Positions 35,831 through 46,455 of a stretch of DNA of 64,000 nt are shown piece after piece. The notes under the pieces were generated by a model that saw nothing but the letters and a program-made list of their open reading frames with translations, ran no database searches and was not told where the DNA came from. Origin of the DNA: Fistularia commersonii (lineage: Eukaryota > Chordata > Actinopteri > Syngnathiformes > Fistulariidae); assembly GCA_037954325.1 (NCBI GenBank), contig JBBMNZ010000003.1:5593965-5657964 (forward strand). The letters run 5' to 3'. The stretch's first letter is position 1; every line of letters begins with the position of its first letter. The position numbers were made by a program, and so were the translations under genes.

Positions 35831-36199
35831 CTGTTTATACAAGCATTCATACATCCATATGTATATATGTATAGATATATACACATACATACATACATAC
35901 ATACATACAAACATATACATATATATACATATATATATATATATGTGTATATATATGAAAATAACGTCTTGTGACTTACCTGGACCGGATTGTCGATTGT
36001 TGCTGATGCTATTAATTATGTAATGCGAGACTTTGGAGTTCTCTGATACCGAAAGCACGTAGTCTCCGGGGCTGGTGATGGAGTCCCGGACCAGAAACAC
36101 GCCGTGCCTCTGTCCCTGCAACAGAGACACAGCCTCCTGCCTGCTCAACCGACCCCAGTACCAACTGCCACGGTCGTCCGCGTCAAAATGTCCGGCCAT
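29949..36199 (-). CDS. crk: CRK adaptor protein (crk), complete gene, 3 coding exons
   Basis: SH2-SH3-SH3 adaptor linking tyrosine-phosphorylated scaffolds (p130Cas, paxillin) to proline-rich effectors such as C3G and DOCK180 at adhesions. Exons 36199-35980, 35154-34580 and 30086-29949 join in phase to 310 codons; human CRK-II has 304. SH2: WYWGRLSRQEAV from residue 13, phosphotyrosine-binding Arg38 in GVFLVRDS, ending near FYKIHYLDTTTLIEP (about 110). N-terminal SH3: EYVRALFDFSGNDDEDLPF with EEQWWNA and PVPYVEKYRP, about 130-187. A Gly/Pro-rich linker carries Tyr230 in SQYAQP, equivalent to the Abl-regulated Tyr221 of human CRK. C-terminal SH3, about 240-300, includes YARAIQKRVPNAYDKTALAL and GQWEGECKGKRGHFPFTHV. 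The linker is longer than in mammals and the tail ends NAEDELS. Very confident. Confidence 0.97.
30087..34579 (-). other. crk intron 2 (gene-free)
   Basis: A 4.5-kb intron. I saw no nested gene, RNA gene or clearly recognisable transposable element in it. Plus-strand ORFs of 60-130 codons are unsupported. Confidence 0.7.
34580..35154 (-). CDS. crk: crk coding exon 2
   Basis: Encodes residues 74-265: the rest of the SH2 domain (HPRFRIGDQDFEALPALLEF), the N-terminal SH3, the Gly/Pro-rich linker with Tyr230, and the start of the C-terminal SH3 ending ALALE. The acceptor is tttttaacag|GT and the donor TTAGAG|gtaact. Its phases match exons 1 and 3. Confidence 0.97.
35785..35957. repeat. Compound TG / TA-rich microsatellite in crk intron 1
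   Basis: (TG)n at 35785-35824, followed by an ACAT/ATAC run and a TATATA-rich run to 35957. The right end is only about 22 bp from the exon 1 splice donor. Intron 1 is 35155-35979. Confidence 0.95.
35980..36199 (-). CDS. crk: crk coding exon 1
   Basis: Encodes residues 1-73 and one base of codon 74, from MAGHFDADDRGSWYWGR to NNRQSGP. The ATG at 36199 matches the conserved MAG start. The donor is CCAG|gtaagt. The frame stays open far into the intron through microsatellite sequence (see findings). Confidence 0.96.
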
Positions 36200-36560
36200 G
36201 ATACCCACTCCAAAGGCGAGGCTTCACCGGGCCTTCCCTTCTCTCCCTCCCGCGATCCACAAGCAAAGCCTTCAACTCATACAAAAACTTTAGCGCCTAG
36301 AGCACGTTTAGTAAACAGGCGACATCCGCAGCTGGCCGTTTCGGCATCAATTCACCGATACAGAACCTCAACTACGAGATTAAAATGTCTCTTACTTGGT
36401 TTAGAAGTCGAATTAAGCAATATCAATTGAGACGCTCTAAGTTTTGAACGCAGAATTCCAGCTAAAATCCAGCGGCCGATGACAACTAACTTCAAAAACT
36501 GAAATGGCGGATACGCGAAAACAAAAAAAGACCCCACTCACCGGATGTGACGCAGTAATT
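36200..36560 (-). promoter_or_regulatory. crk: crk 5'UTR and promoter region
   Basis: CpG-containing sequence upstream of the crk ATG. A YY1-like motif (aaatggcgga, plus strand) lies at about 36502-36511. No TATA box is apparent. This is the same type of motif as near ywhae. The start site is not resolved. Confidence 0.45.
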
Positions 36561-37811
36561 ATGTAGACAACCGCGCCAGTGTCAAGCTAGCGTTAACCTC
36601 GCCCTAATTCAGAACACCGATATGAAACATCCGTTTGGTCCAACGTAATATAAGATATCTGATTGTATCCGCTCTTATTTTTGATATAATGTATACATAC
36701 TAGATCCCCAGTGTCTGTTTTTAATCGAAACACCACATACGTCATCGTTAAACGGTCAGCATTGAATCTTTACTCATTTTAAAGTAACGAATTGTGTCTT
36801 TTACTTTGAATGACAAATGAGCTAACCTTATTTCCTCTACATGTTAGCTTGATGTCCCGATGCAAGTGGGTTGTTATGAAATCGAAGCGTCTCACATTAT
36901 TGCACTGGATATTTACAGTAGTTGTGTAATTCGACTGCAAACATGCAGACGCATGAAGTTTTTTCCTATACAGCAAGTTGTAAAAAAAATATATGTACAG
37001 TTTGTCTCTCCCGGATGGTTGCAATTACTGAGTAAAACCGCTAGATGTCATCCATAGACTACTTGTCCAGAAAAAAACCCCAAACATGAGGCCCATTGTG
37101 GTTTATAACCCACAAAATAACCACATGCATGAAACAAGGTTGTACATTGTTACTGAAAAGAACCAAAATTTGTGAATGAAGTGAATGCACAGAATTGAAA
37201 CTAGTGACACCGGCTACAGTGTTAGACTTTTTCTATACTCGCTTCACATATTCAGTAAGGCAGCAGTTACACGTTTATAGGTTGTAGCTCATGACTATCA
37301 CGAAGGTGTACTAATGCTTTATGAGTTCTCTGTATCAGTAAATCTATTCCTGCTTCAGATAGGCTGTGTTTGATGTTTATTCAGCACGGCGCTTGATCTT
37401 CAGCTTAATCGTCATCCGAGCTCTAAGCTCTCACGTTGATTCAACTTAGCTTATGAACCGCTCGAATTAAAACAGTTTTTGTATCACGCAACCTTTAATT
37501 ATCAATAAAGTTCTAATTAATAAATTGTAGCTTTTGGTTTATTTGAAAGTGAGATTGCACTGAAGCTTTCCTAATCAGATACTGACATACACCAGCAGTT
37601 TTTGATGCCTGTTTACTCTTGCAAATGACTAATATTCATAGAAACATGCTATTTTTCCCCTCTCAAATGTATTAAAGCATTACTAACAATTGCAGTTCCA
37701 CATTCTTAATCATGTATTATTAATTTTATTCATCTGTTTATAACAGTAATCATATGTCTGAATACCAAATTACTGTTTCTCAGAAACTTACTAAAACAGG
37801 ATTGTAGATTT
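36561..37811. other. Intergenic, nothing recognised
   Basis: AT-rich sequence upstream of crk with no ORF or repeat that I can assign. Confidence 0.6.
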
Positions 37812-38093
37812 CATTCATCCATCCATCCATCCATCCATCCATCCATCCATCCATCCATCCATCCATCCATCCATCCATCTTCCCTGCTTATCTGTAGTCA
37901 GGTTGCGGGGGCAGCAGCGGGAGCAGTGAGGCCCAGATCTCCCTTTCCTCCACCAAGTGGTCCAACTCCTCTGGGGGGACCCAAGGTGTTCCCAGGCCAG
38001 CATGGAGACATAGTCTCTCCAGCATATCCTGGTCTCTTTCCAGATGGACATGCCCGGAATACCTCCCCAGGGAGACGTCCAGGAGGCATCCTG
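37812..38093 (-). mobile_element. Truncated non-LTR retrotransposon 3' end with (GGAT)n tail
   Basis: On the minus strand, two frames together show decayed C-terminal reverse-transcriptase ORF sequence: [20 protein letters not shown] then, shifted, [18 protein letters not shown] (GGAT)n tail follows, seen as (ATCC)n at 37812-37878. This ending is characteristic of L2/Rex/CR1-like fish LINEs. It is frameshifted and not functional. Confidence 0.8.
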
Positions 38094-39816
38094 ACTTAAT
38101 TCTTCATCATAGCTACAATTTAGCCATGTTTTTTTTTAATTAATTAAGGTCTCTAAATGGTGAAGAAGTGGACGTGGCTTCTCTGCTTTCGCCCAACTGC
38201 AGGTAACTTATGCCTTCAACCCAGACTTTGGATGCAAAGTAGTCAAATGCAAAAGTACAACAAGGACTGATTTGCTTTCTTGTTTTATTGGAGGGGTCTG
38301 AAGCATCACCATGTCATCCATACAATAAACTATCTGGATAATGCATCATGAGAATGAAAGATCCATGTGAACTTCGAATAAAGGAGTGTGACAAAAGAAG
38401 GCTGTACAGATGCGTGAGTGGATAATGTGGGGGCATATGACTAATGGAGAAATACATATAGAGAAAATCTTGGGAGAGAGAAAATGTCCACTGCTACAAT
38501 TATGCCTTAACATTCACATCACCTATTTGTTTTTACATATTTGGATAAACTACACACACACTATCTTCACATCTTGCCACAGTAAATGCCACAGCCATCT
38601 CACATCCTGCTATAACACAGTGACAGAGTAAGAAACCTGCCTGCGGTGGCAAGCCGAGTCTGCAGTTAAACTATGGCCAAAACAAAACATACAGAGCAGG
38701 ATATAAACACCGAATCGCGATGAATTGATTGTTGTTTGAGTTTTGGTGTCATAATAAAATGGTGTCGGAATATCAAATGGATTCCTGACACTGATGATGA
38801 TGATTTTAGACGTGTGTTTTGATGTACTAATCTGATCTCTTGGGGTGCTGTTTGCTTTGAATCGCAGTGGCCTTGACATAAACATCTCTTGAGTCAGGCC
38901 GACTCCGTCAACATAGATAAGTAGGAAACACCAGAATACCTGAGAATAGAGGCTGTACAAATTAGTAAGTGCTTCATGAGTTGCTTTGATATAATGAATT
39001 CAGTCTAAATGTATGAGCTTAGTTATTCACAATGAATTGAAGCTCAGGTGCCGAAATCCCCTATTTGTTATACCGTTCCTCTTCTGTCCCCTTATGACCC
39101 GGTGATGATGCAACTAAAGATGACTACTGCTCACTTGAGCAGCATGACATATTTGTTAGTGAGTTTTGGGGGAAAAACAACAACAACCGTATTTAGCAAA
39201 GGCAACAGAAACAGACATGTCCCTTTGCAATTAGCCTGAAAAGCAATTCCGATGAATGGCGGCAGGTGGGTTTGGTGGCATGAGGTGAGTGGTAGCAGTA
39301 TTAAAAGCTTTTATTGAAAGAGTATGGCTGTTTGAGATTTTTTTTTTGCAACTTTTGCAACTGATTGGCCCTACATTCCCCAGGCACAGATACTCAAATG
39401 ATTTGTAATCCATTCACCTTTAAAATCCAAATAATCTGTATCAACTAATGGACCACTAGCGCGTTGTTGTATCAGACCAGTCTAGCAGCCGTTGAAACAT
39501 GTCATGTCATGATCTGTGCAGTCAGATGGAATATATTTGAAAATGTGCACAGATTTTCAGAGAATAGTTGTCAACATTTCAATCAAATGGAATTACAAGT
39601 AAAATACATTCGCAGTTAAATAGTGGATGCCTATTGATGGATAAAACCATAAGTTTTGTTTGCTTTGTAACTGAGTTTCATGGCCAACTGATCTGTCACT
39701 CCTATCAAGATCAGCTAATAGAACAGCGTCATGCATCTTGCAGCTGAAGCTCCATCCAAGACAGTGACCTCAACAGAAATGAAAATATTTGGATCTACAG
39801 AGAAAATTTTTTGGAG

Positions 39817-39824
<8 letters not shown>

Positions 39825-39885
<61 letters not shown>
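39825..39885 (+). repeat. (AC)n microsatellite
   Basis: About 30 uninterrupted AC units. Confidence 0.99.
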
Positions 39886-39887
<2 letters not shown>

Positions 39888-41589
39888 ACCAAAGCATCTG
39901 AAAATTATTACATAGTCATAATTCCAAATTAATTTTACTTGCAAAATGTTTTGGAATGCAGTATTATTAATGTTTTTTTATTCTCTCATATCATGGTCTG
40001 ATTTAAAAATATTGGTACAAAAACAGCTTCATAAACAATAAAGTTAGCAGTATATCAGTCTAAAACACACCTTTATTTGCATCATTAATAGAAAAGGAGA
40101 ATTGTTTGGAAACTGTGAATCTCTTCATTATGCTGAGGAGTTGGCATTATATTTCAGTCAGTCAAGTGACTCTATGAAAATCCTTGAAAAGATGTTGCTG
40201 GAGCCACCTCTGCATTTTATGAGTGTCGTCATATTAGAATTGTGGCAAAAATAAATATCAAAAAAGAGAAATTCAAATAATTAAAAGCCTAACATTATTT
40301 AAATGGTCTTTTAGGTCCACAGTAACTATACTTCTATATTTCACTGGTTGCAACTGTATAAATGTATTGTGAGATACGAGTGGTTTAACTTTATTTGTAA
40401 ACCAGAAAAAGCTGCGTGTCATATTTCGGAAGGCAAGACAGCCTTTGTTCATTAAATATTCCTCAATTGGCCTTGCAATATTGTCGAGGTATTTCACAAT
40501 CTTGTCTTCAAAGTGTCAGGCATCTCATCTTGGACCTTAAATTTCTGTTAGCACAACCAAAACAGGGCTGATTAGTCCTGCAAAAAGGGGAAGCTATAAC
40601 CATATTTTTAAAGGGTGATGCAATATTTTAGCGCAATAGAACAGATTTGATTTCTTAGAAAAGAAACATTAAGGGCTGAAACATCCAGTCATTTAAATGT
40701 GAAAACGTTCCTTTATCATATTTGTGTATTTCTGCTAACGCAGACAACAACATTCAGACTGAAGGTTTCTGGCGTGAAATAATTTCCTTTACTCTTCAAA
40801 TATAACGTCTAAAAATAGAACGACCATCTGAAAAAGTATGGAAGTTTTAAGGGGATTTAATAAACATGTTAAATCATTTACCAGGAATCTGATGAAGATG
40901 GATGTTGCGAGTGTTGTGTAATGACACAAGGCAATTAAGAATAACATCCAGACTCCTGGTTTGCTCCAAAACATCAACCTCTTGAGAAGTGATTCCTGAT
41001 GACGGGGGTTTTAGCTCTCGTCACAACCAGGATGTCAACCGGGCGTTGGGAAAATGATATGAGGCAACCGAAAGTCATCAAAAAGACCTTCATGTTTGAT
41101 GTCTCACTTGTTATTAGCATCAAACACTAATAAAGTTCATATTTCTCATCTCCAAATTAATATTCTGCGGCTGCTCCATTATCAAACCCAGTCAACTACT
41201 TTTCTAATATCAAATATTAAGGACTCAATATTTCTTGGAACTCTAAGAACACAGTTTGCCACCGTTAAAATCTCTGTGGATAAAATCTAAATATAGTCCT
41301 AAAATGTTTGCTTCGGCTTTGACTGATTCATAAGTAAGCAGAACCAAGGACTGAGCTAAATACTCATTTGACGCAACCATAGACTGTACATAATAACTGG
41401 GCACAAATCTGGGGCTCAAAAACAGTAAAGTTGAATAGGAGGGACCTGCACTCTCTTCAGTGGCTCACGGGGGTAAAGGCTCTGTGAAAAGAACTTCTGC
41501 AGAGCTCCGTCATCTTCATACCGGAACAGGGGACAGTTGTTATTATTTGCCACCTTAAAGTATTAGTTGATGTTGGACATTTATCCGTA

Positions 41590-41780
41590 TCGCTTCCCGG
41601 CTCCTCTTGTCTGCACATCCTCCAAGGAGACGCTGAATGCCTAGTTGCTCCTAATGGCCTGGTTAGCGCCTTGCATGGAAGCCTCACCGCCATTGAGTGT
41701 GTGTGTTTGCGTGTGAATGCATTCTAGTGTGCAGCACTTTGAAATCGCAAGGTGTGAAAGCATGATATAACTTAAGACCA
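41590..41780 (+). repeat. SINE-type interspersed repeat, copy A
   Basis: Contains cggctcctcttgtctgcaca, gttgctcctaatggcctggt, then tagcgccttgcatggaagcc and a degenerate gcactttgaaatcgcaag end. It shares an ordered set of blocks with 47545-47715. The pattern is a widespread fish repeat. Confidence 0.65.
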
Positions 41781-42773
41781 TTTCATGTATCTGACAAGAA
41801 GATGTTAATAATTGGGTGAGAAGAGGATGGTGAAACATGAACTTGCAACCTTTTAAAGTCCTGTTAACGGAGAGCAGTACACACAACATAGATCAGTAGT
41901 TGACTAAAAATGTCATTTTTTAACAACAAAAAGCACATCTCAAATATGATCTGACCAGATCATTTCAAGGCCGGTTTATGACTGTAACTTGAGAGGTGAC
42001 TTAGAGTTGACTTAGCATCTGTGTTTTTTAGCACATGCACAGAATATCTGAATGTGGACCAATCGGACAAAAGAACAGAGCTGCCGTTTTTGACTTTTTG
42101 ATGCATTTTTAAGCAGTTCCTCACTCATATTTTTATCCTACCTTGGTAATTATCTTGGCTTACACCACAATGATGTGTCAACCAGCTCATTCAGATTTCA
42201 ACTTCCCGACTTCGCTGACTCCTGGAGCAGCTTCCTGAATCAAACTCAAAACATATGAAGCATGAAGAAAACGATTAAGTTGCCCAACTCTACGAGAGTT
42301 AAATAATGGCAAAGAATGATGAACCTAGAAAATCAAGATACGATTCAGGACGTATTATAGAAACTCCATGCTTCTACCTGAATATGTTGGTGCATGGCTG
42401 CAAAAAAAACAAACAAGACGGCGCATGAACATGTGTGCAATGTGATACTTGCTTCATAAAACTGTTTAACATAGCTTATGGTTGCAACGCACATTCGACA
42501 GCAGATTTTGCACAAATGGTACCAGTACCACGTATCGCACACCTGTACTGTCGACTGAAATGTGACCTGGATCATGTGAGAAAGACCACTATATACTTCA
42601 ATTTCATTCCTGGCAGTCTTCGGGACACATCACAATAAGATACCCACATGCAGCCTCTGTATATGGAAGGCATGCACAGCTCTTTCCTTTCATTTCTCTC
42701 CCCCAAACTATTACTGAACCAATTTTAATACTCTTTGCTTCCTTTGGTTTAAGCTACTTTCACCTATCCCAGT

Positions 42774-43020
42774 GATCTTCTTTTCCTTTCGGCTTTTCTC
42801 TTCAGGGGTCGCCACAGAGAATCGACTTCTCCATCTAAACCCTATTCACTGTATCCTACTCTCTCACAACAACTAACTTCATATCCTCTCTCGCTAAATC
42901 CATAAATCTTCTCTTTGGTCTTCCTTTAGACTTCCTGGCTGGCAGCTCCAATTCCAGCATCCGTCTACCCATATATTCACTATCCCTCCTCTGTACATGA
43001 CCGAACCCCCTATCCCATTG
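42774..43020 (-). mobile_element. Truncated non-LTR retrotransposon 3' end
   Basis: The minus strand reads as the end of a LINE polyprotein. A ggttcggtcatgt start is followed by a Gly/Arg/Lys-rich segment, then gtggcgacccctgaag and gccgaaaggaaaagaag. It is the same family as the copy at 62480-62700, in opposite orientation, and has internal stops. Confidence 0.8.
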
Positions 43021-43559
43021 ATCATGTTTTAAATACTTTCTGTCCTTCCACTCCGTCTACTAAACTTACACATGGCCAATGTGTTTTTTTTCAATTTAGA
43101 GATTTTGGCAGACATGACTCCGGGCTGTTTTGGCCCTGACCTTTGTGTGTGTTATTCCCTGTATTCATTTTACCTCTCTCTGTGGCGAAACAATCACACA
43201 CACCCACACACAAACAGGCACATTTAGGTATTACCAGGGGTTACAAGAAGTAGGGACCTGAATAGAGAACAAAATTCCCAGTTACAAATGAACGCATCAC
43301 TGTTAATCTGTGTATTATGTGTATTAATATTCTTTGTCTATTTATACTTGAAACAACGGACAACTATGTCAGACTGATGTCCTCTCAACAACGTGAGCGG
43401 CTGCGAGCACAGCGTTGTCTGGTCGGCTAGTCTCTCAGTCGCCGCCGTATCGCATGGATCAACACTGTTTTGGTCTCAGTAATGAGTCTCCTCTTGCCTC
43501 CCTCTGAACATAATGAACGCAGGAGGGGAAGTGTACGCAGCATGGAGCAGGAACAGAAA

Positions 43560-44147
43560 TCAGGTCAGTGGGTCCGATTGGTTGGTCACCTTTTCCAAGT
43601 CTGTCTCTGCTCTTATTGGGTCGGCAGCTGTAGAGGAGTGCAGCGACTGACTGGAGCAGGAGAGCCTGGAGGAGCGGCTCTGCGTGTCGTCCTCATCCTG
43701 CGCCATCACCGCTTTTCTCTCCGGCTGTTCTTTCCTCTCCCTCTCCTGTGCGCCCGTCCTCCTGCTACCGACTTTCCTCTGCTCCTCCATGGTCCACATG
43801 CTCTCCTCTTCCTCATCCCTTCCCTGCACCTCCCTGTCAAAGTCCAGCAGCTCCTCCATCATCTCCTCTATCTCCAGCTCTCCGTCCAGCTCCTCTTCCT
43901 CCTCGGACCTCAGTTCACCCATGCTTTCGGTCCTGTTGGTGTCGTCCGTCTCCTCCTCTTCCCCGACCTCCCTCAGCCTCTCGGGCGGGTCACTGGCTTG
44001 GCTTTCACCAAACTCCAGGATGGTGGGCAGGTTGCCCTGCTTGGGACAGCGTTTTCTCAGGCTGACCAGGAAAGGCTGCGGCAATGAGAAAATATCTACG
44101 TTGTTGCCAAGGTCAATCCACGTCACGCTTGGGAAGCTACCTGGATC
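43560..44147 (-). CDS. lrrc75a: lrrc75a terminal coding exon with acidic tail
   Basis: 195 codons plus stop. About 55 N-terminal residues are the conserved final LRR region (WIDLGNNVDIFSLPQPFLVS). The rest is an acidic low-complexity tail containing EEEEELDGELEIEEMMEELL and DEEEESMWTMEEQ, then a basic/serine-rich end. The acceptor lies after a long pyrimidine tract (ttcctccccag|GAT). Confidence 0.93.
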   Translation of the reverse strand, partial: DPGSFPSVTWIDLGNNVDIFSLPQPFLVSLRKRCPKQGNLPTILEFGESQASDPPERLREVGEEEETDDTNRTESMGELRSEEEEELDGELEIEEMMEELLDFDREVQGRDEEEESMWTMEEQRKVGSRRTGAQERERKEQPERKAVMAQDEDDTQSRSSRLSCSSQSLHSSTAADPIRAETDLEKVTNQSDPLT

Positions 44148-45688
44148 CTGGGGAGGAAAAAAAAAAAACAAACCAAAATGAACATCACCTCATCCTCATT
44201 ATTTTCTCCTCCTTTTATATGAACACCACTCCGAAAATGAAATCTGAATGAAGATTATCTTGAAGTATCAATTAGCCTCTGCACATATGGGATCGGTAGC
44301 TCTCAGGTTGCTTCTCAAAAGAGGGTATTTCAACAGCTGCTTGAAAAAAAAAACCTCTCTGTTTCCATGTGACGGAAAAGCTACAACTTTTCTCTTTAAA
44401 TTGCGTTGCTGAATATATTAGGCGCAGATCACCTTTAGCCACGTCTCAGCAGAGAGACAGTTTGATTTGTTTCCAGGGCAAAGACAGAGATTTCCTAGGT
44501 TGCTCTTCTTAAACGAATCATATTTATTTGAGAGATAATTTAGTTGCGTTGTTTCTGTGCTGCTTAAAAAAAAAAAGTTTAATATTACTGGCTGATGTTT
44601 TTCAAGACTATCACTTTTCATTTTTCAAGTCGACACACAAAGCAATTTGCAAATGTAAACAAACATTCTCAATTAATTTCAGATTTAATTTTTTTTTTTC
44701 CCTTGGCAATAACCCATTACTTGAAGAAATTTTGCACATTCTAAAGCCTCCTCTGTCAACATCCAGGTAAACATCTTTGTTTGTGAAGTTGGATTACACA
44801 CGTGTCGCTCCACTGTGCACTAAAATTATCATTTGGGACGGTGGAATAACAGAAATAAACCATCATATAACAAGACAGCAAACACTGATGACTAAAAATA
44901 TATTTATTGTATACTGCTCAAAAAAATAAAGGGAACACTTGAACAACACAATGTAACTCCAAGTCAATCACACTTCTGTGAAATCATAGTGTCCACTCAG
45001 GAAGCAACACAGATTCATTTTGACTTGTTTTAAGGACATTACATCAAAGTTGGATCAGCCTGGAGTTTGTTTTTACACTTTAATTTTGAGTGTGATTCCT
45101 AATCCAGACCTCCATGGGTTGATACAATTGATTTCCATTGATCATTTTTGTGTGATTTTGTTGTCAGCTCATTCAACTGTGTAAAGAGCAAAGTATTTCA
45201 TAAGAATATTTCATTCATTTAGATCTAGGATGTGTTTTTTAAGTATTCCCTTTATTTTTTTGAGCAGTGTATATTGATAATCTAAGTGATCATGTTGCTG
45301 TATTCCCTGTTGGAAAAGGGGCAGTATCTCTAAATATTAACAGATATCAAATATTATTTTTAAGTCATTTTCAAGGCCTTTTTTTAATCTATTGAAATGA
45401 AAAGACGAGTCAACCTTAAGGGCATCAGTCAGCTCCTTCAGAATAGTTCTGGTCAGCCTGTTGCCATTCAGCGCCAGGGTCTCCAGGTGAGGCAGGGAAG
45501 CCAGCATGGGCAGGAGCAGCTGGAAGGCCTCGTCGGTCAGCTCTGTGAAGCCCAGCTCTAAGCTGACCAGGGTGGAGGCGTGGCGCTGTAGGTGCGCACA
45601 CAGACGCTCCATGTCTCGAGCTGCCAGAGGGATACCTGACAGATCCAACGCCCCGCTGGAGGGGGGCGCCGACAGCACCGCCTTCAGA
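43560..45688 (-). CDS. lrrc75a: Leucine-rich repeat-containing 75A (lrrc75a), last two coding exons, 5' part missing
   Basis: Two exons, 45688-45415 and 44147-43560, join in phase 0. The first has a split-codon acceptor (tctgcag|T) and encodes the LRR core: LDLSGIPLAARDMERL, LVSLELGFTELTDEAFQLLL and LETLALNGNRLTRTILKEL. The second begins DPGSFPSVTWIDLGNNVDIF and continues SLPQPFLVSLRKRCPKQGNL PTILEFGE. This closely matches LRRC75A and is clearly further from LRRC75B. After PTILEFGE the protein continues about 140 residues as an acidic tail with Glu/Asp runs, much longer than I recall for human. Stop at 43560. The N-terminal exons (the region homologous to MESTSLDDVLYRYASF in human) were not found up to 64000. 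The molecular role of LRRC75A is poorly known. The gene is partial in this window. Confidence 0.92.
44913..45268. mobile_element. Non-autonomous TIR element, copy 2 (in lrrc75a last intron)
   Basis: Starts ACTGCTCAAAAAAATAAAGG and ends with its inverse complement, TTTATTTTTTTGAGCAGT. It is 356 bp with no coding capacity. Both flanks read GTAT (ttgtat before, gtatat after), a possible target-site duplication. It shares the whole interior with the copy at 4517-4883, but one interior arm is inverted between the two. The element family is common in fish genomes; I do not assign a superfamily. Confidence 0.9.
45415..45688 (-). CDS. lrrc75a: lrrc75a penultimate coding exon
   Basis: 91 codons plus one leading base, from LKAVLSAPPSSGALDLSGIP to KELTDALK. 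The acceptor tctctgtctgcag is strong. The donor AAG|gttgac departs from the usual GTRAGT, but position and phase fit the family: the next residue is Asp, as in human LKDP. Confidence 0.92.
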
Positions 45689-46194
45689 CTGCAGACAGAG
45701 AAGAAAACAAAAATGCCCTTCATTTGTCTTGCTCCAGGGGTTTTGTCCAAACCTTGCTCACATTTCTATAGGAAAACAACATCGCCACTTCCAATTAATT
45801 GCAATGCAATGTGATACAGCCCCCATGTTTTTCTCTGGTGTCCCAATTCAGCCACTTCCTGAGCTTTTTTGGAGCCTGAGCCTAATGTGGAGCCATTTGG
45901 GTGTTTCATCCAGCAACAAAGAGAATCTCATTACTAAAAAAAAACACTGGTGCAAAAGAAACAACAACTTTATCCTGTGCCAGAGAGGGACTAGGAAAAG
46001 ATCCGCTATGTCAGGGACGACAGTGATGCATGGAAGATTTGACAAAAATGTGAACCAAATAAAAAAGTAAAAAAAAAAAAATATAGGGACTGACGAAGGA
46101 CCTAGGGAGCTAGATTGTCCCGCAACTCAGGTTAACACAATGCTTCCATCTTTTATTGAGTCTTAAAATGATTTTTTGATTCACTTCTAGCTGG

Positions 46195-46455
46195 AGGTCA
46201 AGTCAAGTAAGACTTGATTGGTATGGTACCAAATCACAACACAGATGTCTCATGACTGAGCAGGCCTGGAAAACACTCTTTACAGATTAACAGTAACTCG
46301 ACATTCAACCCATCAGCAAGCACTTGGCGACAGAGGTGAGGAAAGATTGTCTTTTTGCCAGGCAGAAACCCTGGACGGATCCAAGCTCTATGTGGAGGGC
46401 CTTCTGTCTCGACTGAAAGAATGCAACAGAAAGCAAGGGTGTGATGGAGACAGAT
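46195..46455 (+). repeat. Interspersed repeat of unassigned class
   Basis: Contains aaacactctttacagattaa, caacccatcagcaagcactt, ttttgccaggcagaaaccct and tgtggagggccttctgtctc. I recognise this arrangement as a dispersed vertebrate/fish repeat pattern, but I cannot name the family. It overlaps no supported exon. Confidence 0.4.

Larger units (their letters stand above)
38094..43559. other. Intergenic between crk and the lrrc75a 3' end
   Basis: Contains the AC microsatellite at 39825, SINE copy A, a LINE 3' end at 42774-43020 and presumably the lrrc75a 3'UTR just left of 43560. One weak signal-peptide-like ORF lies at 40882-40974 on the minus strand (see findings). No myo1c-like exon was seen here. 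Confidence 0.55.

Noticed and set aside
35697..36023. 108-codon plus-strand ORF rich in Cys/Val and Tyr/Ile
   Set aside because: Microsatellite translation overlapping the crk exon 1 boundary.
37815..38089. Overlapping minus-strand ORFs with Trp-Met-Asp-Gly repeats
   Set aside because: Not a gene: decayed LINE ORF end followed by translation of its GGAT tail.
43470..44087. 205-codon plus-strand ORF and two other long plus-strand ORFs over the lrrc75a terminal exon
   Set aside because: They are antisense shadows of the lrrc75a exon; its Glu/Ser-rich codons leave the other strand free of stops (poly-Ser and Pro-rich readings).
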